Position numbers and translations under genes: made by a program. DNA of 64,000 nt from contig NZ_JADBEM010000001.1 of the NCBI RefSeq assembly GCF_014873875.1, positions 6,944,001 through 7,008,000 of the forward strand. Direction: 5' to 3'. Source of the stretch: Actinopolymorpha pittospori. Lineage in GTDB: Bacteria > Actinomycetota > Actinomycetes > Propionibacteriales > Actinopolymorphaceae. Every line of letters begins with the position of its first letter. Position 1 is the first letter of the stretch. The notes beneath the pieces are model-generated. The model made no database searches. It was given only the letters and a program-made list of their open reading frames with translations, and had not been told where the DNA came from. Shown piece by piece: positions 54,260-61,648 of the stretch.

Positions 54260-57200
54260 GTGCCTGATTCGTTCGTCCATCTGCATGTGCACACCGAGTT
54301 TTCGATGCTGGATGGTGCCGCGAAGAACAGCAAGCTGTTCGCGGAGGTCGAACGTCAGGGCATGCCGGCGGTCGCGATGAGTGACCACGGAAACATGTTC
54401 GGTGCTTACGAGTTCTTCCAGACCGCGACGAAGACCGGCGTGAAACCGATCATCGGGATCGAGGCGTACGTGGCGCCGGAGTCCCGGTTCCACAAGAAGC
54501 CGGTGTTCTGGGCCAACAGCGGTCAGGGGCGCGCCCTGGACGATGGCGGGGAGGGCGGCAAGGACGTTTCAGGCGGGGGCCGGTTCACCCACATGACCAT
54601 GTGGGCGGTCGACGCCGACGGCCTGCGGAACCTGTTCAAACTGTCGTCGATGGCCTCGATGGAGGGCTACTACAGCAAGCCCCGGATGGACCGCGAGCTG
54701 ATCGAGCAGTACGCGAAGGGGATCATCGCCACCACCGGCTGCCCGTCCGGTGAGGTGCAGACGAGGCTCCGGCTCGGTCAGTACGACGAGGCGATCAAGG
54801 CTGCGTCGGCGTACCAGGACATCTTCGGCAAGGACAACTACTTCCTCGAGCTGATGGACCACGGGCTGGGCATCGAGAGGGACGTCCGCGCGGACCTGCT
54901 GCAGATCGCCAAGGAACTCCAGATCCCGCTGCTGGCCACCAACGACTCCCACTACGTGACCGAGGACCAGTCCGACGCGCACGACTCGCTGCTGTGTGTC
55001 GGGGTCGGGAAGAACAAGGACGACCCGAACCGGTTCCGGTTCAACGGGTCGGGCTACTACATCAAGACCGCCGAGCAGATGCGGGAGATGTTCTCCGAAC
55101 TTCCACAGGCCTGCGACAACACGCTGGCGATCGCCGAGCGGATCGGTGACTACAGCGAGGTGTTCGCCTACGTCGACCGGATGCCGCAGTTCGACGTTTC
55201 CGAGGGCGAGACCCAGACCTCGATGCTGCGGAAGGAGGTCGAGCGGGGCATCCAGCTGCGCTACGGCGACAACCCGAGCCAGGAGGTGCTGGAGCGGGTG
55301 GAGAAGGAGTTCAGCGTCATCAGCCCCATGGGGTTCGACTCCTACTTCCTCGTTGTCGCCGACATCTGCCGCTACGCCCGCGAGAACGGCATCCCGGTCG
55401 GTCCGGGCCGGGGTTCGGCGACCGGTTCGATCGTCGCCTACGCCACCAGGATCACCGAGCTCTGCCCGCTCGAGCACGGGCTGCTGTTCGAGCGGTTCCT
55501 GAACCCCGAACGGATCAGCCCACCGGATGTCGACCTGGACTTCGACGACCGGCAGCGGGACCAGATGGTCCGCTACGTCACCGACAAGTACGGCGCCGAG
55601 TACACCGCGCAGGTCAACACGTTCGGCACGATCAAGGCCAAGGCCGCGGTCAAGGACGCCTCCCGGATCCTCGGGTACCCCTTCGCCGTCGGCGACCGGA
55701 TCACCAAGGCCATGCCACCGGACGTGGGCGGCAAGGGCGTCCCGATCTCGGGGATGTTCGACTCCGCGCATCCGCGCTACAACGAGGCCGGCGAGATCCG
55801 GAAGCTGTACGAGACCGACCCGGATGTCCACAAGGTCATCGACACCGCTCGCGGGATCGAGGGCCTGATCCGTGGCACCGGCGTGCATGCCGCCGCCATC
55901 ATCCTCTCCTCCGTACCACTGTTGGACCTGATCCCGCTGCATCGCCGCGACAAGGACGGCGTGATCATCACCGGGTTCGACTACCCCTCTTGTGAGGCCA
56001 TGGGGCTGATCAAGATGGACTTCCTGGGACTGCGGAACCTCGGCATCATCGACCACGCCATCAAGGTCATCAAAGCCAACCGTGGCGTCGAGCTGTCAAC
56101 CGAGACGATCGCCCTGGACGACGAGGCAACCTACAAGCTCCTCAGCCGCGGGGACACCCTCGGCGTGTTCCAGCTCGACGGCACCGCGATGCGGAACCTC
56201 CTCAAACTGATGGAGCCGAGCCGGTTCGAGGACATCGCCGCAGTCCTGGCGCTGTACCGGCCCGGCCCGATGGCCGCGAACGCCCACATCAACTACGCCG
56301 AACGCAAGACCGGCCGCCAGCAGATCAGCCCCATTCACCCCGAGCTGGAAGAGGCCCTCGACCCGATCCTGGGCACCACATTCCACCTGTTGGTGTACCA
56401 AGAGCAGATCATGGCCATCGCCCGCGCGCTCGCCGGCTACTCTCTCGGCCGCGCGGACATCCTGCGGAAAGCGATGGGCAAGAAGAAGAAGGAGATCCTC
56501 GAGGAGTCCTTCGCCGAGTTCCAGGCCGGGATGCGCGAGAACAGCTACTCCGACGAGGCCACCCAGGCGTTGTGGGACGTCATGCTCCCGTTCTCCGGGT
56601 ACGCGTTCAACAAGTCCCACACCGCAGGCTACGGACACGTCGCCTACTGGACCGCCTACCTGAAGGCCAACTACCCCGCCGAGTACATGGCCGCCTTGCT
56701 GACCTCAGTCGATGACGACAAGGACAAGATGGCCGTCTACCTGGCCGACGCCCGCCGGCTCGGGATCAAGGTACTGCCACCGGACATCAACGAGTCGGTC
56801 GCCGACTTCACCGCGATCGGAAACGACGTGCGGTTCGGTCTGAAGGCCGTCCGAAACGTCGGGGCCAACGTGATCGAGTCCCTTGTGGCGTCCCGTGAAG
56901 CCAAGGGCAAGTTCACCTCCTTCGCCGACTTCCTGGCCAAGGTGGAGGCCACGGTCTGCAACAAGCGGGTCATCGAGTCGCTGATCAAGGCAGGTGCCTT
57001 CGACTCACTCGGGCACAGGCGAGCGGCGCTCGCGGCCTGCCACGAACACGCCGTCGACGCGGTGGTCGATGTGAAGCGTGCGGAGCAGGTCGGCCAGTTC
57101 GACCTGTTCGCGGCCTTCGACGAGAACGACACCTCGGCACCTCCCGTCTCCCAGTTCGGAGTCGAGCTCGACGAATCGATCGAGGAGTGGCCACGCAAGT

Positions 57201-57829
57201 ACAAACTGGCCAACGAACGCGACATGCTCGGCCTGTACGTCTCCGCCCACCCCCTCGATGGTGCGGAGCGGATCCTGGAACGAAACCGGGACCTCGGCGT
57301 GATCGAGCTCCTGGAAAGCGAGCGCACAGAAGGCGAAATACGCCTTGCCGGGATGATCAGCAAGGTCGACCGTCGCATCAACAAGAGAGGCGACCCTTGG
57401 GCGATCGTCACCCTCGAAGACCTCGACGCGAGTATCGACGTGCTGTTCTTCCCCTCCTCCTACATGCTCGTGGGCGCCGAGCTGATGGAAGACTCGGTGA
57501 TCTCGGTCAAAGGCAGGATCAACGAGCGTGACGGGGCCCTGAGCATCTTCGGGCAGGAGCTGGCCTCCCTGGACATCTCCTCCGTCGAGAACTCGGCCGG
57601 AGCTCCCGTCATCGTGACCCTGCGGTCCGTTCAGATCACCCCTGCCCTGGTGGCCGACCTCAAAGAGATATTCCTGACCCACGAAGGCACCAACCCGGTC
57701 CGGATCCACATGCAACAAAACAGAGGCAGCACGCTGGTTCTCGCGTTGCCAGGCTGGACAGTCAACGCAGACAGCGCCTTCATGGCTGACATGAAGGCAC
57801 TACTTGGACCCGCCGCCCTCAAGGTATGA
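54260..57829 (+). CDS. dnaE: DNA polymerase III alpha subunit
   Basis: 1189 aa from the GTG at 54260, the usual length of actinobacterial DnaE1. The PHP domain starts FVHLHVHTEFSMLDGA. The palm has PVGPGRGSATGS and the catalytic aspartates PDVDLDFDDRQRDQM. The fingers region holds LYRPGPMAANAHINYAE and SGYAFNKSHTAGYGHVAYWT. A helix-hairpin-helix/OB part (LDASIDVLFFPSSYML) ends the protein. The full set of motifs points to an active replicative-type enzyme. Its neighbours are accessory genes rather than a typical housekeeping context, so it may be an extra copy. A coupled DUF6300 gene follows. Confidence 0.93.
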   Translation: MPDSFVHLHVHTEFSMLDGAAKNSKLFAEVERQGMPAVAMSDHGNMFGAYEFFQTATKTGVKPIIGIEAYVAPESRFHKKPVFWANSGQGRALDDGGEGGKDVSGGGRFTHMTMWAVDADGLRNLFKLSSMASMEGYYSKPRMDRELIEQYAKGIIATTGCPSGEVQTRLRLGQYDEAIKAASAYQDIFGKDNYFLELMDHGLGIERDVRADLLQIAKELQIPLLATNDSHYVTEDQSDAHDSLLCVGVGKNKDDPNRFRFNGSGYYIKTAEQMREMFSELPQACDNTLAIAERIGDYSEVFAYVDRMPQFDVSEGETQTSMLRKEVERGIQLRYGDNPSQEVLERVEKEFSVISPMGFDSYFLVVADICRYARENGIPVGPGRGSATGSIVAYATRITELCPLEHGLLFERFLNPERISPPDVDLDFDDRQRDQMVRYVTDKYGAEYTAQVNTFGTIKAKAAVKDASRILGYPFAVGDRITKAMPPDVGGKGVPISGMFDSAHPRYNEAGEIRKLYETDPDVHKVIDTARGIEGLIRGTGVHAAAIILSSVPLLDLIPLHRRDKDGVIITGFDYPSCEAMGLIKMDFLGLRNLGIIDHAIKVIKANRGVELSTETIALDDEATYKLLSRGDTLGVFQLDGTAMRNLLKLMEPSRFEDIAAVLALYRPGPMAANAHINYAERKTGRQQISPIHPELEEALDPILGTTFHLLVYQEQIMAIARALAGYSLGRADILRKAMGKKKKEILEESFAEFQAGMRENSYSDEATQALWDVMLPFSGYAFNKSHTAGYGHVAYWTAYLKANYPAEYMAALLTSVDDDKDKMAVYLADARRLGIKVLPPDINESVADFTAIGNDVRFGLKAVRNVGANVIESLVASREAKGKFTSFADFLAKVEATVCNKRVIESLIKAGAFDSLGHRRAALAACHEHAVDAVVDVKRAEQVGQFDLFAAFDENDTSAPPVSQFGVELDESIEEWPRKYKLANERDMLGLYVSAHPLDGAERILERNRDLGVIELLESERTEGEIRLAGMISKVDRRINKRGDPWAIVTLEDLDASIDVLFFPSSYMLVGAELMEDSVISVKGRINERDGALSIFGQELASLDISSVENSAGAPVIVTLRSVQITPALVADLKEIFLTHEGTNPVRIHMQQNRGSTLVLALPGWTVNADSAFMADMKALLGPAALKV

Positions 57830-58221
57830 GCAACGACCGGGACCAGCACAAGCTGCCGCGACTAGAGGTCGGTACGACCAAGCGCTGTCCACGCTGCGCT
57901 CGGGAGGGACTGCTATCAACGTCGGTGCCCCATGGAGCGACGAACGCCTCCGGCCGCCAGGTCCCTGGGCACCTACCCGTAGTGCTCTGCCAAAGCTGTG
58001 ACGCCGATGATCCCGTGGCTGGACCGATCATCACCTTCTTCCTCGTCCACGGACAGGTCACGATCGACAACGCCGACGACTTCAGCAGGCTCGCCCGTGC
58101 CTGGGCGGCTCAACTCAGGGCTCCTACCTTCGATCCGAAAGCGTTCGAGACCGACCTCGCTGCCTGGGAAGCAGGTGACTTCGACGACCCTCCAGAGCTG
58201 ACCCCACCCAGTGGGAGATGA
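57826..58221 (+). CDS. DUF6300-family zinc-ribbon-like protein
   Basis: 131 aa, overlapping the dnaE stop as ATGA (57826-57829). Two Cys pairs (CPRCAREG and CQSCDADDP) form a likely zinc ribbon, followed by GPIITFFLVHGQVTIDN and an acidic tail. It matches what I know as DUF6300, a small actinobacterial family of unknown role. Coupling to dnaE suggests a link to replication or repair. Confidence 0.75.
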   Translation: MSNDRDQHKLPRLEVGTTKRCPRCAREGLLSTSVPHGATNASGRQVPGHLPVVLCQSCDADDPVAGPIITFFLVHGQVTIDNADDFSRLARAWAAQLRAPTFDPKAFETDLAAWEAGDFDDPPELTPPSGR

Positions 58222-58251
58222 GTCGGTCACACCCCACCGGATCTCGTGCAA

Positions 58252-58417
58252 GTAGATCGTCGACGGATGGGGTTATACCCGGCAGCCCAATATGTCCCGT
58301 CAAGTCCTTGCGGCAGGCCTCGATGGCGCTGGGTGACTGCTAGTTGTGGAGGCGGGTTTCGCCGAGGTGGTGAAGATCGACCGACTCAGGTGCGTGGGTG
58401 ATGGTCAGGTCGAGTTA
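58252..58417 (-). repeat. Diverged copy of the phosphotransferase 3' end and flank
   Basis: This segment matches 44189-44356 at roughly nine positions in ten, with a few small indels, including CGTCGACGGATGGGGTTAT and GGTGCGTGGGTGATGGTCAG. It contains the last codons of the phosphotransferase gene and its downstream flank. The similarity stops abruptly at 58417, where a recombinase fragment begins. It is a recombination scar. Confidence 0.8.
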
Positions 58418-58545
58418 TCCGCCGCGATTCGGTCTGCTGCTTGGCCGACAGCTTGGGCTGTTTGCCGCGCAGTCTGCCCTTTGCCCGCGCGACGGCCATG
58501 CCCTCCCGAGTCCTCATTCGCAGCAGGTCGACCTCGATTATGTGG
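58418..58545 (-). pseudogene. Serine recombinase (resolvase) fragment
   Basis: The minus-strand translation EVDLLRMRTREGMAVARAKG then RLRGKQPKLSAKQ is the end of the catalytic domain and the start of the DNA-binding tail of a resolvase/invertase. Neither the catalytic Ser region nor the helix-turn-helix is present. It joins directly to the duplicated phosphotransferase end. The 150 bp on to 58698 hold the promoter of the MFS gene but nothing else I recognise. Confidence 0.7.
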
Positions 58546-58698
58546 ACAGTTCCAAGATCGCAACCCTGTGAGTTGCAGTTGCGGAGATCGTGTGTGCGGC
58601 GTTCGGCTACTCGATCTTGCCGGTTTCCGGTTTCGTTCTGTTGCCTGTGGGTGCTTTACGATCGGCCGTTTGTGGTCCGGGTGATTGGCGGAGGCTTC

Positions 58699-59949
58699 AT
58701 GGCGTATGCGGAGGCACCGCCGCAACCGCTCGGTCGTAATCGGGATTTCCTGCTGCTGATGCTGGGGCAGGCAGGTTCCTTGGTTGGGTCGAGCATGACC
58801 ACCCTGGCCCTTGCGATGCTGGCCTACGCGATCACGGAATCGGCTGCTCTGGCCGGGGTGGTGAGCGCGGTCTACGGCGTCGGCCTGGCGGCCATGATGC
58901 TGCCGGCCGGCGCCATCGTGGATCGGGTTGACCGCAAGAAGGTCATGATCGTGACCGCAACCGGCGGAGCGGTCGTACTTGTGAGCATTCCTGTGGCGGC
59001 CGCAATGTGGTCGGTCACCTTCCCGCACTTGATCGTGGTCGCCGGCTTGGGCGGGGCGTTGACGTGCTTCTACAACCCGGCCGAGATCGCGGCGTTGAAG
59101 GAGGTCGTTCCTCCGGTCCAGATGGGTACGGCGATGGCCGCGAACCAAGGCAGGGGCGCCATTGCGAGCCTGATCGGCCCGCCTGCTGCCGCGTTGCTCT
59201 ACGGGATCGGTCGAACCCTTCCGTTTCTGATCGACGCGCTGACTTTCGCCATCGCGGCTGTGTGCACCGCAATGGTCCGCCGACCACTGCCGGCGCCGCA
59301 AAGACCGAGGAGCCAGAGCCTCGCCCGCGACGTGGTCGAGGGCGTTGGCTGGCTACGTCGTGCGCGACCGGTACGGGATCTCGTCGTGTCCACGATGGTG
59401 TCCAATATCGCGTTCACGGGAGCGGCAACGACAGTTCTGCTTGCCCTGCAACAGGGGGGGACCCCGCCATCACAGCTGGGGCTACTGCAGGCCAGCTACG
59501 GGCTCGCAGGCATCGCCGGCTCGCTGTTGGCGTCAGCAGTGCTACGTCGTGCCACGGTGGGCGCCATCGTGCGCAGCGTATTTTGGCTGCTCGCCGGCTT
59601 CCAACTATTCCTGACGCTTCACGCTTCGATCTGGTGGTTGGGCCTCTTCGTCGCGCTGGGCTATCTGGTTGTTGGTCCGTCGAACACAGCCATGTCGGCG
59701 TACCAAGTGCACGTCACCCCGCCGACGATGCTGGGACGGTCAGAAGCCGCTGCCAGCTTTGGACGAGTTGTCATGATCCCAATTGGTTCGTCGTTCGCCG
59801 GTGTGCTTCTGGAGGCGGTAGGCCGAGTTCCAACCACTCTCGTGTTCGCCGCAGTCATGGGCGTTGCAGCCACGATCGCCACATTCAGCCGACCACTTCG
59901 TTCAACACCGAAGACCACAGAACTGCACACAATCGATCCGCTGCGCTAA
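58699..59949 (+). CDS. MFS drug exporter (MFS_3, EntS/macrolide-efflux-like)
   Basis: 416 aa from the ATG at 58699 (GGCGGAGG upstream); longer readings from 58441 would include the scar. Twelve hydrophobic segments are visible, with the loop motif GAIVDRVDRKKVMI between helices 2 and 3. It resembles the MFS_3 exporters of enterobactin and macrolides. The cargo is unknown. A strong terminator follows 30 bp after the stop. Confidence 0.87.
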   Translation: MAYAEAPPQPLGRNRDFLLLMLGQAGSLVGSSMTTLALAMLAYAITESAALAGVVSAVYGVGLAAMMLPAGAIVDRVDRKKVMIVTATGGAVVLVSIPVAAAMWSVTFPHLIVVAGLGGALTCFYNPAEIAALKEVVPPVQMGTAMAANQGRGAIASLIGPPAAALLYGIGRTLPFLIDALTFAIAAVCTAMVRRPLPAPQRPRSQSLARDVVEGVGWLRRARPVRDLVVSTMVSNIAFTGAATTVLLALQQGGTPPSQLGLLQASYGLAGIAGSLLASAVLRRATVGAIVRSVFWLLAGFQLFLTLHASIWWLGLFVALGYLVVGPSNTAMSAYQVHVTPPTMLGRSEAAASFGRVVMIPIGSSFAGVLLEAVGRVPTTLVFAAVMGVAATIATFSRPLRSTPKTTELHTIDPLR

Positions 59950-59980
59950 CGACGCCGTGCCCGGAGCACACCAGGCTAAC

Positions 59981-60012
59981 CACTCATGGCCGGCCGTGCC
60001 CGGCCATGAGTG
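59981..60012 (+). terminator. Terminator hairpin after the MFS gene
   Basis: CACTCATGGCCGG (59981-59993) pairs perfectly with CCGGCCATGAGTG (60000-60012) over a 6-nt loop, 30 bp after the MFS stop. A short T-containing tract (AGGTCTCTTAG) follows. It probably ends the MFS transcript. Confidence 0.75.
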
Positions 60013-60346
60013 AGGTCTCTTAGGCCGAGGTCAGGTGGTTCCCGGGGCACGCGGCGCTGGCATTATGGAGATGATCCGGCGACCTGGCTGCCCGAGGCCC
60101 GAGCTACGGCGCGTCATACGGGGTACGGAGGTCTACGCGGTGAGCTTGAGGAGTGCCGCCTCGTCGTCGTCGCTCCGGGTACCGTCCGGGCCAGCTTTCG
60201 CCCGAGCTGAGATGGGTGTCTGCGCGTCATGCCGGTCGGCATCGTAGAGGCCGACGTCGACATCACGGCCGGTTGTGGGTCGGCCCTACGTGCCCATGCA
60301 CATGCCGCGTAGCGGAAGTCGTCGCGACAGGTTTGCGGCGGGGCGT
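60013..60346. other. Stretch between MFS and Wadjet genes
   Basis: No gene or clear repeat. The Wadjet operon, read leftward, ends at 60347 with no obvious terminator of its own; the palindrome at 59981 could serve both directions. Confidence 0.45.
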
Positions 60347-61648
60347 TCAGAGAACGAGAGCCTGCGCGCCTGCGTCGGCGGCTGTGTCGATGAGCGCCTG
60401 AAGCCGTGTGGCTGGGACGTCGAGTGGGATTCGCTCCTGCTCGACGCGGGGTACCGGCGCGGACCCGCGGGAGAGGAGCTCGTAGAGAGCGACCTCGTCC
60501 GCCTGTAGGTGGGGGACGTCGCGGGCCGAGTGCACCTTCACCGGCTTCCCGTTCTTGTCGAGGCGGGTGCCGTACCGCTGGTACCGCTCGTAGGTCTCGA
60601 CGTCCATCAGCATGGAGCGCACGGGCAGGCCCGCCGCGCGGAACTCGTTGAGGATTTCGAGTCCGTCTTGGTCCAGGTCGCCCCAGTACACGACCAGGGA
60701 CGCCGCGCGGACCCACGGTGCGGACGCGATCGTGGCCGCGCCACGGCCCTCGCCTTCGATGGCGATGCCGCCGGGGACGGCCGGGAATCCGATGGCGGTG
60801 TCCTTGTTCTCGCTGATGAGAACCACCCGCGGCTCGTACGCCGGCAGGGCTGCGTCGCCGACGTTGTAGGAGTCGTGGCGTCGTCCGCCGTGGGCCAGGT
60901 GGTCGGGGTCGAGGTAGGTGAAGTGGAACCGTGCCGGGTGCGGCGGCAGGAGGCCGAGGTTGTCGAGGCCGGTGACGGTCCGCACGAGGCCTTGGTGGGA
61001 GTCGAGCCATTTGGCGTGGACACCTTCGATCGGCACCTGTCGCGGCGTCAGCGGTGCCGGCGGTGCCGGCGGCGCGCCGGCGCCGTCAACCTGGTGCGCG
61101 AGCTCGACCCGCAGGAGGAAGTAGCCGCAGACCCGGAGGAGGACGTCGAAGTCAACATCGCTGAGCTTGGCGGCGCCGCGGATGGCGCGCGGAAGGTTCT
61201 GCTGGTCGGGGAACTGCCGGTGGAGGACGGCGGCGCGGGTCCGGGCAGTGGCGATGAGGTCGGTCCATGGGTCGCCGGCGATACGGACGGCGGTGTTGAG
61301 GTCGGGAACGACGACGTGGGAGACGACCTGCTGTCGGGTGCCGGCGACCATCCGGGTGGCGTAGACGAGGACGACGTCGTGCACTGCTGCCCAGTCGCGC
61401 CACTCCCCGAGCTGTCGGACGTAGGCGCCGAAGTCGGCGCCCAGGTCGGCTGAGGCCGACCGCCCGACCGGGAACCGGTGCGGCCACGCAGGACCGGCCG
61501 CCGACGCCGCTTCCTCCGGGTCACTGGCTGGGTCGCTGGCCGGGTCGCGGGGAGGTGGGTGCTGTTCGGCTGCGACGGTCGTGGCCCAAGTGTTCTCGAC
61601 CCGAGCGCGGACCTTCGCGACGATGTCCGGAACGCCCCGCACGCTCAC
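60347..61648 (-). CDS. jetD: Wadjet defence nuclease JetD
   Basis: 433 aa from a GTG overlapping the JetC stop as GTGA (61645-61648). The N-terminal half matches the DUF3322-type region (WPHRFPVGRSASADLGAD, then VSHVVVPDLNTAV). The C-terminal half is a TOPRIM-like DUF2220 nuclease domain with Glu in VVLISENKDTAIGFP and the acidic strand VVYWGDLDQDGLEIL. JetD cleaves circular plasmid DNA that the JetABC SMC complex has reeled in. It is the last gene of the operon. Confidence 0.9.
   Translation of the reverse strand: MSVRGVPDIVAKVRARVENTWATTVAAEQHPPPRDPASDPASDPEEAASAAGPAWPHRFPVGRSASADLGADFGAYVRQLGEWRDWAAVHDVVLVYATRMVAGTRQQVVSHVVVPDLNTAVRIAGDPWTDLIATARTRAAVLHRQFPDQQNLPRAIRGAAKLSDVDFDVLLRVCGYFLLRVELAHQVDGAGAPPAPPAPLTPRQVPIEGVHAKWLDSHQGLVRTVTGLDNLGLLPPHPARFHFTYLDPDHLAHGGRRHDSYNVGDAALPAYEPRVVLISENKDTAIGFPAVPGGIAIEGEGRGAATIASAPWVRAASLVVYWGDLDQDGLEILNEFRAAGLPVRSMLMDVETYERYQRYGTRLDKNGKPVKVHSARDVPHLQADEVALYELLSRGSAPVPRVEQERIPLDVPATRLQALIDTAADAGAQALVL

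Noticed and set aside
54569..56056. A 495-residue minus-strand frame
   Set aside because: It is antisense to dnaE, whose motifs are unmistakable, and is Val/Asp/Gly-rich in the way high-GC shadows are.
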